From NCBI RefSeq assembly GCF_004362805.1, contig NZ_SNYF01000008.1:186001-250000 (forward strand): a stretch of DNA of 64,000 nt. The letters are read 5' to 3'. The position numbers and the translations under genes were made by a program. Source of the DNA: Algoriphagus boseongensis. Its GTDB lineage: Bacteria; Bacteroidota; Bacteroidia; Cytophagales; Cyclobacteriaceae. The notes beneath the pieces were generated by a model. It was not told where the DNA came from and did no database searches. It worked only from the letters and a program-made list of their open reading frames with translations. This document shows positions 18,946-27,655 of the stretch, piece after piece (within the stretch, counting starts at the first letter, position 1; each line of letters starts with the position of its first letter).

Positions 18946-19700
18946 TGTATGGCCTGATTTAAGATTTCTGCCACATGCATAAACTTCAATTTTCTTCCTT
19001 CCCTGCTCGCTATTCCTTGAAGATGCATAATGCAAGACATATCTCCACCCGTGAGGATTTCTACATCGTGGCTTAGGTGGTCATCCAAGCGGTCTTTTCC
19101 CATTTGCAAGGAAAGAGCTTCTTCGGTGACGGCAAATGTTCCTCCGAAGCCGCAGCATTCATCTGATCGACTGAGCTCCACCCATTCCAAACCTTCCAGA
19201 TTTTCAAGAAGACTTTTTGCCTTATTGAAAGGTGTAATATTCATCTCTGAGCTTGAAGCGAGCCGAAGTCCCCGCTGTCCATGGCAGGAAGCGTGGTATC
19301 CTACCCGATGGGGGAAACTCCCTTTTGGCACTTTGACTTTAAGGATATCTGTGAGAAACTCAGTTAGCTCAAAGATTTTATCATGAATTGCTTTTTGGGC
19401 TTTTTCTTTTCCTGAAATAACCGGAAAATGCTCCTTTACATGAAGCACACAGCTTCCCGAAGGTGCCACTACGTAGTCGTATTCCTGAAATAGCTCAATA
19501 AATCGCTCAGAAGTGCCGACAGTATCGCGCTCATAGCCCGCATTGGCCATGGGTTGCCCACAGCAGGTTTGATCCAAGGGATAGCTGACTTGGCAACCAA
19601 ACTTTTCCAATAACTCCAAGGTCGCTATTCCAACTTCTGGATAAAATTGATCCACATAGCAGGGAATAAAGAGGCCTATATGGGGTTTTTGGGAATTCAT
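18942..19700 (-). CDS. lutA: CCG-domain protein LutA, lactate utilisation
   Basis: A 252-residue protein with two cysteine-rich CCG domains: the first around CCGQPMANAGYERD (about residue 46) and the second around DECCGFGGTFAVTEE (about residue 184), with lone Cys at PCYVDQFYPEVG and YHASCHGQRGL. These bind an iron-sulfur cluster in the LutABC L-lactate-oxidising complex. The gene lies 14 bases after rhaB in the rhamnose operon and overlaps lutB by 4 bases. Placement fits disposal of L-lactate derived from L-lactaldehyde. Confidence 0.94.
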   Translation of the reverse strand: MNSQKPHIGLFIPCYVDQFYPEVGIATLELLEKFGCQVSYPLDQTCCGQPMANAGYERDTVGTSERFIELFQEYDYVVAPSGSCVLHVKEHFPVISGKEKAQKAIHDKIFELTEFLTDILKVKVPKGSFPHRVGYHASCHGQRGLRLASSSEMNITPFNKAKSLLENLEGLEWVELSRSDECCGFGGTFAVTEEALSLQMGKDRLDDHLSHDVEILTGGDMSCIMHLQGIASREGRKLKFMHVAEILNQAIQ

Positions 19701-19714
19701 CTTGGAAGATAAGC

Positions 19715-21043
19715 TTAGGATAACATATTCACCAGCATAGCGGCTCCTAATGCGGAACCGTTTGGAAAATCACTGGGGATAATTTCTTTTCCCGGAAGCT
19801 TAATTCTCAGCATTTCCAGAAAAATAGAATTCGCATTAAATCCTCCATCCACAAAAACCCGGTTCACTTGAGTATCATTTAAAACAAGACTCAATGAAGC
19901 TACCTGAATGTCTGTCAATTCATGGATGAAGGTGTAGTAGGCCTCAGTAAAATCAGAAAATTGATTCCAATCTGAGGAATCTGCTTTTTCTAAGCCATAG
20001 TCTTGAGGCTTCAGGTAATGGAAACCGATTTTTTTCACTTTTGAATCGGCGACTCTTTGGTAAATACTTCTATCAAATTGCAGCTTTTTGTAGGTTCCTA
20101 AAGGCAAATTCCAATGGGAGTACATTTGCTCAACTTGGTATTTGTGCTCTTCCCCGATGAATAATCTGGAAATCTTGATTGGCTCTCCAGAGATACTTAA
20201 GAATTGAAGGCAATCCTGATAAAGCTCGGATTCAGTCAATGGAGTTTTGTTGAACGGATTAATACTGATCGCCCAAGTTCCGGTTGAGAGTAAAGCGAAT
20301 GGCTGTTTCTCTTGTTCCAAATAAGGTAAAAGCGCTCCAGAAGAATCATGGACCCCTATTCCGCAAGGAATACTTCCTAATTCAGATTTGGTTTGCAGAA
20401 GGGAATTCCCGGGGAGAATGGGTGGCAAAAGAGGTTCAATACCTTCCCTTTTTAACCATTCATGATAATCCATTTTAGAGAAATCCCAAAGTCCAGTATG
20501 GCAACCAATGCTAGTGTAATCAGAAACCATCTGCCCCGTAAAAATCAAACTCAAATATTGGGGTAAATGGAGGCAGTGCTTTACATTTTTGAATTTTTCA
20601 GGCTTGGCATATTTGAGAAAATAAATCTGCAGACCCGAGTTGAGCATAGCCAGAGGAGGAGAGGAGGTTTGCTGGCAAAAGCTCATTTTGCCCCCGTTTT
20701 CGGTATAAAAACGCTCTAATAAATCTTCTGGAAAGGGCTTTAGGTAATCGTAAAGTGGCGTGACTGGTTCCCCTGTTTCGTCGGTATGGACAAAAGAGGC
20801 TCCATGTCCGGAAAAGTTCAGTTTTTTTATTTCGAATTCGGTGGAAGCTAGGGCGTTTTTGAAAGTTTCTAGCATCCAATCCCGCATTGGCAGGATGGGC
20901 TCGCTTGGAAAACCATCCTCATCAGGGATGGCTTCCATTCGAGTGTAGGTATGGTAAACCTCTTTTAGATTTTCATCAAAAAGGAAAAATTTCTTGTTCG
21001 TTTTCCCGATGTCAAAGACAGCTGTTACGGGAGTTCTGGACAT
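19715..21043 (-). CDS. rhaB: FGGY-family carbohydrate kinase, probable L-rhamnulokinase
   Basis: A 442-residue kinase. TAVFDIGKTNKKFFLFDENL at residues 7-26 is the first phosphate-binding loop, GIGVHDSSGALLPYL near 229 holds the catalytic Asp, LLSTGTWAISINPF near 253 is the second phosphate motif and RVFVDGGFNANSIFLEM near 397 the adenosine motif. The sequence alone fits a kinase of rhamnulose, fuculose or xylulose. Its place between the GntR regulator/rhaEW and lutABC, with rhaI nearby, makes rhamnulose the likely substrate, giving L-rhamnulose-1-phosphate. Confidence 0.83.
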   Translation of the reverse strand: MSRTPVTAVFDIGKTNKKFFLFDENLKEVYHTYTRMEAIPDEDGFPSEPILPMRDWMLETFKNALASTEFEIKKLNFSGHGASFVHTDETGEPVTPLYDYLKPFPEDLLERFYTENGGKMSFCQQTSSPPLAMLNSGLQIYFLKYAKPEKFKNVKHCLHLPQYLSLIFTGQMVSDYTSIGCHTGLWDFSKMDYHEWLKREGIEPLLPPILPGNSLLQTKSELGSIPCGIGVHDSSGALLPYLEQEKQPFALLSTGTWAISINPFNKTPLTESELYQDCLQFLSISGEPIKISRLFIGEEHKYQVEQMYSHWNLPLGTYKKLQFDRSIYQRVADSKVKKIGFHYLKPQDYGLEKADSSDWNQFSDFTEAYYTFIHELTDIQVASLSLVLNDTQVNRVFVDGGFNANSIFLEMLRIKLPGKEIIPSDFPNGSALGAAMLVNMLS

Positions 21044-21050
21044 TTATGGG

Positions 21051-21078
21051 TACGATTTACGATGTATGAGTTTCGATT
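21051..21078. repeat. Intergenic TACGATTTACGA-type short repeat
   Basis: tacgatttacgatgtatgag and onward lies just before the rhaB start. It belongs to the same family as the runs at 10054, 45918 and 48355. It is followed by a T/C-rich run near 21097-21136 resembling those at 7652-7690 and 10167-10200. Confidence 0.5.
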
Positions 21079-21134
21079 TTTAGAAAGTCCTTTGAAGGCA
21101 ATTTTCAAATTTTTCAATCTTTAAATTTTCCAAT

Positions 21135-22172
21135 CTAAAGCGACTTTCTCAAAGTCATTCGGAAAGGATTTTTGATTGGAATCCGATCTTCTTTACCTAT
21201 GATTTGCTCGGCTATTGACTTACCCATGCTGTGAAAATCTGTAGAAATGGTAGTGATGCCATCTGCAAGGATTTCTTTTAGAGGGGTATCGTTGTAAGAA
21301 ATCACCCCAACCTCCCGTCCAAGTCTGAGCAGTTGTTCTCTGGATTTTTTGACAATATTCACCAAGTCAGATTCTGCCAAAACGATATGGCAATCGCCGG
21401 CGTCTAATGGTTCGTCATCATCTACTCCATCAACAATTAGGTTTTTGAAATCATGGAAAAAGCAAAACCGCTTGAATCCATCCATAATCTCTACTGGATA
21501 CAAATCCCCTTTTGGAAACACCAAGATCAAACGCTGGTATTTTCTCAAATGGGAAATTCCTGATTCCAATACTTCAAAAATATCCTTGGCGAAATCCTGG
21601 TAAACTCCCGGAAATTCATTTTCATGATCTTTTACTGCCCGGTCTAAAATCAACAGTTTCTCTTTTGGAATTCTTTTAATCAGATCATAGGCGCTCTCCG
21701 GATGTCCATTTGAGTCAAAGAAATGAGGAGCCAAAACGTAGTAATTGTATTTCCCAAGATTTTGCTCCAAAAGGTCTTCCAAAAGGTTTCGATTGTAATG
21801 GTGGATATGTAAATCCACCGTGGCATTAGAGCCTAGAGTTTCTACAATAGAGTAATAAATTATCTTTTTGTAGGAACTCAGCTTGTTGAAAAGTAAAAGC
21901 ACTTTTGGCTTGTTCCCCATATTCGTAGAAGAGATATAAAATCCCTTGCCTCTCACAGAAGTAATGATTCCTCTGTCCCTTAATTCATTGTATGCTTTTT
22001 CCACCGTATCGCGGGAAAGCAAAAAGTCAAAACTGGTTTCATTGATCGAGGGAATTCTATCACCTATTTTAAGTTTGCCTTTCTCAATTTCCTCTAGGAT
22101 CAAATTCACGACTTGCAAATACTTCGGCGTGCGCGAGTCCACGGCGATTTTTTCAGATTTGTCTAGTAGCAT
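21135..22172 (-). CDS. GntR-family regulator with sugar-binding-protein-like effector domain, likely rhamnose regulator
   Basis: A 345-residue regulator. Residues about 14-75 form a GntR winged helix (YLQVVNLILEEIEKGKLKIG, then RDTVEKAYNELRDRGIITSV), and the rest resembles a LacI/periplasmic-binding-protein type effector domain (PKVLLLFNKLSSYKK, VGVISYNDTPLKEILADGIT). Such proteins sense a sugar and switch the neighbouring operon. It lies inside the rhaEW-rhaB-lutABC operon, so control of rhamnose genes is the natural inference; whether it acts as repressor or activator cannot be seen. Its leader carries the recurring AATAACC-type sequence. Confidence 0.85.
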   Translation of the reverse strand: MLLDKSEKIAVDSRTPKYLQVVNLILEEIEKGKLKIGDRIPSINETSFDFLLSRDTVEKAYNELRDRGIITSVRGKGFYISSTNMGNKPKVLLLFNKLSSYKKIIYYSIVETLGSNATVDLHIHHYNRNLLEDLLEQNLGKYNYYVLAPHFFDSNGHPESAYDLIKRIPKEKLLILDRAVKDHENEFPGVYQDFAKDIFEVLESGISHLRKYQRLILVFPKGDLYPVEIMDGFKRFCFFHDFKNLIVDGVDDDEPLDAGDCHIVLAESDLVNIVKKSREQLLRLGREVGVISYNDTPLKEILADGITTISTDFHSMGKSIAEQIIGKEDRIPIKNPFRMTLRKSL

Positions 22173-22225
22173 AGGTTACTGGGTTATTGGGTTCGGGTAT
22201 GGGGTAATAAGTACTTCGTTCGGAC

Positions 22226-24346
22226 TTACCGAGGGAAAGCAGCCGCAAGGCCTCCATCCACATTGAGCATATTTCCTGTGGATTTACTCAGCAATCCACT
22301 GACAAAGGCAAAAGCAGCATCAGCTATATCGCTGACTTTGACGCTTTCTTTGAGTAAAGTTCTATTGGCATAATACTGAGGAAGATCCTTCACCTCAATG
22401 CCGTAAGCTTTCGCTCGATTTTCGGCCCATCCTCCTTCCCAGATATTTGAATTTTCAATCACAGCATCTGGGTTTACTACATTGACGCGGATTTTGTCCT
22501 CGGCCAATTCCGCTGCCATTAACCTTGACATATGCAATTGAGCAGCTTTGGCAGTTCCATAAGCCACATTTTTCGGTCCCGCAACCAGGGCGTTTTTACT
22601 GACTACATTGACGATGTCTCCACCCAATCCCTGCTTTCTCATCAAATCCACTCCGACTTTTGAGACATGGTATTGTCCCATGACCAAAATGTCATTTAAT
22701 CTGTCCCAATCCTGTTGGGTATGATCCTCGAATGCTCTTGAAATAGAGATTCCTGCATTATTCACTACGATGTCAATTCCTCCAAATTTCAGGCAGGTAG
22801 CTTGGATGGCTTCCGCTAAACTTTCGGTATTGGTGACATCAAGCCTAGCGCCTAATACCACATCTTTGCCGTATTTCTTCTCAAAATCAGCTAAAGTTCC
22901 ATCTAGCCTTTCTTGGTCGATGTCGGTCAATACCACACAGGCACCTTCGTGAACAAACTTTTCCGCGATTCCTTTTCCGATACCACCAGCGCTGCCTGTG
23001 ATTAGAGCAATTTTTCTGGAAAGAGGTTTTTCTTTAGGCATACGCTGAAGTTTGGCCTCCTCAAGCAACCAATATTCGATATCAAATGCTTCCTGAAGCG
23101 GAAGCGAAACGTAAGAAGAAACAGCCTCAGCCCCTCGCATTACATTGATGGCATTGATGTAAAATTCAGAGGCAACTCTACTGGTTTGCTTATCCTTTGC
23201 ATAGCTAAAAAGTCCAACTCCAGGCCATAAAATGATCACTGGATTTGGGTCTCGCATGGCTGGGCTATTCGGATGTTTATGCTTCTCGTAATAATCCGCA
23301 TACATTTCTCGGTAGGCCTGAAATGCAACTCCAATTTTTTCCTTCAAAGCTTTTGCATCGCTCAAGTCAGCATTTGCTGGTAAATCCAGAACCAAAGGAC
23401 TGATTTTTGTCCTTAAGAAGTGATCTGGACAAGAGGTACCCATAGGTGCTAACTTGCTTAGATCATGGCTATTGATAAACTGAAGTACGGTTTCTGAATC
23501 GTTGAATGTACCCACCATTCTTTTTTCCGAAGAAGCGAGGCCTCTAAGGATGGGAGCCAGTTTTGCAGCTTGAGATTTTCTGGTTTCAGCATCCAAGGAA
23601 CTTACCTTTTCCCCTCCGAAAACAGGTCTGGTTTTGCCATAATTAGCAGCCAAAAATGCAGATGCCGCTTCGATCACCTCCAAACTGTTCATGTAGCATT
23701 CGTAGGCAGTATCTCCCCAAGTAAACAGACCATGACCTCCAAGCATAATTCCTCTTATGCCTGGGTTTTTCTCTAAAGTCTCTTTGAGTTTAAGACCTAA
23801 GTCAAAACCAGGTCTCTGCCATGGAACCCAAGCAATAGCTCCTTTCCAGAGTTCTTGGGTGATTTTTTCTCCTTCTTTGGATGCCGCAATGGCAATGGCA
23901 GCATCTGGATGAAGGTGGTCTATATGCTTGAAAGGTAAAAATCCATGAAGTGGAGTATCTATAGAAGGGGCCTTTGAAGCCAGGTCATAGATGCAATGGT
24001 TAAAAAGCTCCACCATTTCATCTTCAAATTCAATTCCTCTATAAATACCTTCCAATGAGCGGAGTTTTTCTACATACAATCCAGCCAAACCAGATCTGGT
24101 CATGGTTCCTATGTCCCCTCCGGATCCTTTGATCCACATGACCTCCACGGGTTCCTTGGTTAATGGATCAAGTTCAATGGTCTTACAGGAAGTGTTACCT
24201 CCCCCATAATTGGTTATTCTTAGGTCTGCACCTAATATATTGGATCGATAGATTAACAGGTCAACTTCATTACCTTCCATTTGGGATGCTTTTTTATCAT
24301 CCCAGAGATAGCTTACGTGCTTAAAACTCATAATAGGTGTATTCAT
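22226..24346 (-). CDS. rhaEW: Bifunctional L-rhamnulose-1-phosphate aldolase / L-lactaldehyde dehydrogenase
   Basis: A 706-residue two-domain enzyme. Residues about 15-400 are a class II aldolase domain with a metal site (HIDHLHPDAAIAIAAS near 137 and IMLGGHGLFTWGDTAYEC near 205). Residues about 435-700 are a short-chain dehydrogenase (ALITGSAGGIGKGIAEKFV near 440, NAGIS near 528 and the catalytic YGTAK near 600). The aldolase splits L-rhamnulose-1-phosphate into dihydroxyacetone phosphate and L-lactaldehyde; the dehydrogenase turns the aldehyde into L-lactate. It heads the minus-strand operon opposite the NCS1-like transporter. Met6 is an alternative start. Confidence 0.92.
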   Translation of the reverse strand: MNTPIMSFKHVSYLWDDKKASQMEGNEVDLLIYRSNILGADLRITNYGGGNTSCKTIELDPLTKEPVEVMWIKGSGGDIGTMTRSGLAGLYVEKLRSLEGIYRGIEFEDEMVELFNHCIYDLASKAPSIDTPLHGFLPFKHIDHLHPDAAIAIAASKEGEKITQELWKGAIAWVPWQRPGFDLGLKLKETLEKNPGIRGIMLGGHGLFTWGDTAYECYMNSLEVIEAASAFLAANYGKTRPVFGGEKVSSLDAETRKSQAAKLAPILRGLASSEKRMVGTFNDSETVLQFINSHDLSKLAPMGTSCPDHFLRTKISPLVLDLPANADLSDAKALKEKIGVAFQAYREMYADYYEKHKHPNSPAMRDPNPVIILWPGVGLFSYAKDKQTSRVASEFYINAINVMRGAEAVSSYVSLPLQEAFDIEYWLLEEAKLQRMPKEKPLSRKIALITGSAGGIGKGIAEKFVHEGACVVLTDIDQERLDGTLADFEKKYGKDVVLGARLDVTNTESLAEAIQATCLKFGGIDIVVNNAGISISRAFEDHTQQDWDRLNDILVMGQYHVSKVGVDLMRKQGLGGDIVNVVSKNALVAGPKNVAYGTAKAAQLHMSRLMAAELAEDKIRVNVVNPDAVIENSNIWEGGWAENRAKAYGIEVKDLPQYYANRTLLKESVKVSDIADAAFAFVSGLLSKSTGNMLNVDGGLAAAFPR

Positions 24347-24617
24347 ATAGGAAACAGGTCTTCTTGTTATTTGATGAATTTCAGAGAAATCAAGGTTTCA
24401 AGTATCCTGTAGTGTCTTGAGTGAATTTATTTTTCTTTCATTGATTCTAAATGAATATAAAATCAACTAGTGAAATTCATTTGATTAATTTTTAAAATCT
24501 ATTCCCAAATTCCTTTTTTGCAAAATAAAAGATTGCAAAAGGTCTAAAATGAATTCGGACAGGGCAGGATAGGGGTAGAATCAAATTTACTTTTATTTCC
24601 CTCTATAAAAAATCAAG
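24347..24617. promoter_or_regulatory. Divergent control region between rhaEW and the transporter gene
   Basis: The 271-base gap separates the two arms of the rhamnose locus and must hold both promoters. It contains spaced inverted repeats such as tcaag...cttga (around 24395-24420) and aatcaa...ttgatt (around 24461-24486), any of which could be the GntR operator, and the AGGGCAGGATAG motif at 24561-24572. No protein gene is seen. Assignment of any one site is inference. Confidence 0.5.
24561..24572 (+). promoter_or_regulatory. Shared motif AGGGCAGGATAG, copy 3
   Basis: Identical over 12 bases to 6513-6524, and 45 bases before the transporter start against 48 bases before the DUF4432 start. 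This suggests a common promoter element or regulator for two separate sugar operons. Confidence 0.4.
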
Positions 24618-26021
24618 ATGAGTAATCGATTCTTCAAAAAAATTGTCGCTGAAACGAATGAGTATGAGCGAACTCCAATTCCGGATTCCAGTCTAAAGGG
24701 AAGCAAAAGTTTTTTGGGAATGTATGCGGGAGAGCATACTGCAGGAACTGAATTTGTAATCGGGCCTTTATTCGTAGCGCATGGAGTCAGCGCAGGCGAT
24801 CTTGTATTTGGGTTATTGATCGGAAATTTTTTGGCTGTTCTTAGTTGGGGATTGATTACTGCTCCAATAGCTACTTCCAAGAGACTCACCTTATATTATC
24901 AATTGGAAAGAATTGCTGGTAAAAATGTAGTCCGATGGTATAATCTGGTTAATGCATTGATGTTCTGCTTTTTGGCAGGGTCCATGATTGCCGTTTCTGC
25001 AACGGCTGTGGGTATTCCTTTTGATTTAGAAATGCCAACACTTACAGATTGGCTTCCCAGGACTCCGGGCTGGATTTTGACCGTTTTGCTAATGGGTGCA
25101 GTGATTACTTTGGTAGCGATTCAAGGCTATTCTCAGGTGTCGAAATTTGCCAATATCATGTCCCCTTGGATGATTTTGATATTTTTCGCTGCCGCTATCG
25201 TTGGTTTGGCTCAATTGGGGGTGAACTCTGCGGATAGCTTGATTTCTGTCGCTCAGGAAGTGATTTGGAATGGAGTTCCATTACCGGGAATGTCCAGATT
25301 TTCCATTTGGCATATTATCTTTTTCGCATGGTTTTGCAATATGGCCATGCACATCGGAATGTCCGATTTGACCATTCTTCGCTATGCTAAATCCTGGAAA
25401 TATGGCTTTACTTCTTTCGCCGGCGTTTACTTGGGACATTTTGTGGCCTGGATTGCTTCAGGAATTTTGTATGCGGTTTTCCTTCAGGCCAATGCAACCT
25501 CACAGGAATTTGCTCCGGGAGCTATAGCCTACCAAACTTTAGGAATTGCAGGAGCAATTTGTGTGGTGATTGCAGGTTGGACCACAGCAAATCCAACTAT
25601 CTATCGAGCTGGTTTGGCCTTGCAGGGAATTTTCCCCAAAGTACAAACCTGGAAAATCACCGCTATCGTAGGTGGAATTACCAGTATAGCTGCCTGCTTT
25701 CCAGCGCTGGTGATGAAATTACTCGATTTTGTAGCCCTTTATGGATTACTTTTAATGCCAATGGGTGCTGTAATTTTTGCGGATTTTTATTTCTCCAAGA
25801 AAATGGGTTTTCAGGCTGAAGGAGCTTTGTCCTCAGGGTCAAATTTTAGTCTTCCGGCTCTTTTGAGCTGGGTTCTAACTTTGGGATTCTGCCTTGGATT
25901 GAATCTGATGTATGGAGTGGAAATATTCTTCCTCGGGCTGCCAGGTTGGTTCGTAGCTGTGGCGATCTTCGTAATTCTCTCTAAACTCAAGTACCCTACC
26001 AAACCATCCCTTGCCTTATGA
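24618..26021 (+). CDS. NCS1-like (purine/cytosine permease type) membrane transporter, candidate rhamnose-locus importer
   Basis: A 467-residue membrane protein with about twelve hydrophobic helices. The N-terminal GMYAGEHTAGTEFVIGPLF and the TAPIATSKRLTLYYQLERIAG loop resemble the nucleobase-cation symporter-1 family, whose members normally move purines, cytosine, allantoin or hydantoin. It is divergent from rhaEW and upstream of rhaI, with no other transporter in the cluster, so I infer that it carries L-rhamnose or a related compound; this would be an unusual substrate for the family. Its stop overlaps the start of a tiny membrane protein by 4 bases. Confidence 0.75.
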   Translation: MSNRFFKKIVAETNEYERTPIPDSSLKGSKSFLGMYAGEHTAGTEFVIGPLFVAHGVSAGDLVFGLLIGNFLAVLSWGLITAPIATSKRLTLYYQLERIAGKNVVRWYNLVNALMFCFLAGSMIAVSATAVGIPFDLEMPTLTDWLPRTPGWILTVLLMGAVITLVAIQGYSQVSKFANIMSPWMILIFFAAAIVGLAQLGVNSADSLISVAQEVIWNGVPLPGMSRFSIWHIIFFAWFCNMAMHIGMSDLTILRYAKSWKYGFTSFAGVYLGHFVAWIASGILYAVFLQANATSQEFAPGAIAYQTLGIAGAICVVIAGWTTANPTIYRAGLALQGIFPKVQTWKITAIVGGITSIAACFPALVMKLLDFVALYGLLLMPMGAVIFADFYFSKKMGFQAEGALSSGSNFSLPALLSWVLTLGFCLGLNLMYGVEIFFLGLPGWFVAVAIFVILSKLKYPTKPSLAL

Positions 26022-26203
26022 AAAATCTAGCTAAAGTTTTTTCTTTATTAGGATTGCTATTGACAATCGTCCCTCCGGTTTTATTCTTTATGGGCTCCAT
26101 GGAAATGGGAACCATGAAAATTGCCATGGGAATTGGAATGGTAGCATGGATTGCGAGTGCTCCTTTTTGGATCAATAAACCAGCTGGCAGTGATCAGGGA
26201 TGA
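26018..26203 (+). CDS. Small two-helix membrane protein coupled to the transporter
   Basis: A 61-residue protein with two hydrophobic segments (about residues 5-25 and 32-51), rich in Gly and Met. I do not recognise a family. The ATG overlaps the transporter stop (ATGA), which argues for translation with it and against chance. It may be a small accessory subunit of the transporter or simply a helper membrane peptide; nothing in its sequence shows a function. Confidence 0.65.
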   Translation: MKNLAKVFSLLGLLLTIVPPVLFFMGSMEMGTMKIAMGIGMVAWIASAPFWINKPAGSDQG

Positions 26204-26277
26204 GTCCATAGTCCATATACTTTAACCAAAATGTGAAAACTCACAACAGATAATCGATAACTAATAACCAACACCCC
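26204..26277. repeat. Intergenic GTCCATAG repeat and AATAACC leader before rhaI
   Basis: gtccatagtccatatac (26204-26220) belongs to the GTCCACAG family seen at 8940-9001. The last 27 bases before the rhaI ATG are an A/C-rich leader (ctaataaccaacacccc) in place of a Shine-Dalgarno, as in several other genes of this window. Confidence 0.5.
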
Positions 26278-27519
26278 ATGTCAACCGACTTTCACAACCG
26301 GTCTTTTTCTCTACTTTCAGAGCAATTGGTCTCCAAAGGAATGGACGTTGAGTCTCTGATTTCAAAAATTGCCAAATTTCAAATCGCAGTGCCCAGTTGG
26401 GCGCTTGGAGCTGGGGGAACTCGATTTGGACGATTTTCTATTGGCGGAGAGCCTAGAAATTTGGAGGAAAAGCTGGAGGATATTGGACTTTTAGCCAAAA
26501 TCACCAAGCGCACGGATGCGGTTTCATTGCACATCCCATGGGATATTCCTCAGGATGCGGAAGCTGTAAAACAAAAGGCATCAAGTCTTGGGATTGGTTT
26601 TGATGCGATGAACAGTAATACGTTTCAGGATTACGGACAGACGCTTTCCTATAAAATGGGTTCGCTGAGCAATGCCGATTCATTAGTTCGAGCTCAGGCA
26701 GTAGAGCATAACCTTCAGGTGATTGAAATTGGAAAAAGCTTGGGAAGCAAAGGCTTGACTGTTTGGCTGGCGGATGGAAGTAATTTTCCCGGACAGGCGA
26801 ACTTTAGAAATAGCCTTCAATGGACCACAGATTCGCTCAAAGAAATTTATGCCGGATTGCCTTCTGACTGGAAATTGCTCTTGGAGTACAAACCTTACGA
26901 ACCCAATTTTTACCATACCGTCATTCCGGATTGGGGGACTTCGGCATTAATTTGTCATCAATTAGGAGATCAGGCAAAAGTACTGGTGGACTTAGGACAT
27001 CATTTGCCTAATACTAATATCGAGCAAATTGTTGCTACCCTGATGCATTTGGATCTCCTGGCTGGATTCCATTTCAATGACAGCAAATATGGAGACGATG
27101 ATCTGAGTACGGGAAGCATCAAGCCGTATCAGCTTTTTCTAATCTTTTGCGAGTTGATAGGCGGATCCTCAGATGGAGCTCAGGCTTGGGATTCCATCTC
27201 CTGGATGATCGATGCCAGCCACAATGTCAAAGACCCCATTGAAGATTTGATTCAGGCTTTAGAGGCCATTTCACAGGCTTATGCCAAAGCCCTTTTGGTG
27301 GATAGGAAGAAGCTTTCCCAATGTCAGATTGAAGGTGATGTGGTAGGAGCTCAAGAAGTGCTTCAGGAGGCATTTTTAACTGATGTGAGGGCTTTGGTTA
27401 GAGAAGCCCGAATCCAAAGTGGAGGAGAAGCCGATCCCCTAGCTTTTTATAGAAGAGAAAAAATTAGGGAAAAGCTAATTGCTAAGCGAGGAAAGAACGC
27501 GCAGGCGAGCGGGCTTTAG
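26278..27519 (+). CDS. rhaI: L-rhamnose isomerase (RhaI type)
   Basis: A 413-residue TIM-barrel enzyme of the RhaI (Pseudomonas stutzeri-like) isomerase group, distinct from E. coli RhaA. Visible features are FQIAVPSWALGAGGTRFGRF near residue 32, VSLHIPWDIP near 81, LLLEYKPYEPNFYHT near 199, VLVDLGHHLPNTNIEQ near 235 and GFHFNDSKYGDDDL near 261, which carry the metal-binding Glu/Asp/His set. It converts L-rhamnose to L-rhamnulose, the first step of the pathway completed by RhaB, RhaEW and LutABC across the divergent promoter region. Confidence 0.93.
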   Translation: MSTDFHNRSFSLLSEQLVSKGMDVESLISKIAKFQIAVPSWALGAGGTRFGRFSIGGEPRNLEEKLEDIGLLAKITKRTDAVSLHIPWDIPQDAEAVKQKASSLGIGFDAMNSNTFQDYGQTLSYKMGSLSNADSLVRAQAVEHNLQVIEIGKSLGSKGLTVWLADGSNFPGQANFRNSLQWTTDSLKEIYAGLPSDWKLLLEYKPYEPNFYHTVIPDWGTSALICHQLGDQAKVLVDLGHHLPNTNIEQIVATLMHLDLLAGFHFNDSKYGDDDLSTGSIKPYQLFLIFCELIGGSSDGAQAWDSISWMIDASHNVKDPIEDLIQALEAISQAYAKALLVDRKKLSQCQIEGDVVGAQEVLQEAFLTDVRALVREARIQSGGEADPLAFYRREKIREKLIAKRGKNAQASGL

Positions 27520-27621
27520 TCCTAAATCCAACTCAGACGTGTGTAAAGAAATCTGGATTTGGACAGGTAGAAAAATTGTGAGTTTCAAAGGGGTTTGAAT
27601 ATTTTTAGAAGAGAATGAGTT

Positions 27622-27637
27622 TTCAATAATTATTGAA
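27622..27637. promoter_or_regulatory. 16-bp perfect palindrome before a lipoprotein gene
   Basis: ttcaataattattgaa is a perfect 16-base palindrome 18 bases upstream of the lipoprotein ATG at 27656. It could be an operator or an A/T-rich chance palindrome. Confidence 0.3.
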
Positions 27638-27655
27638 TAGATAGAGTTTTTTAAC

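Noticed and set aside
18946-19035. Longer lutB start at 19035
   Set aside because: It would overlap lutA by 94 bases and adds no homologous sequence; ATG 18945 gives the tight ATGA coupling seen also at lutB-lutC.
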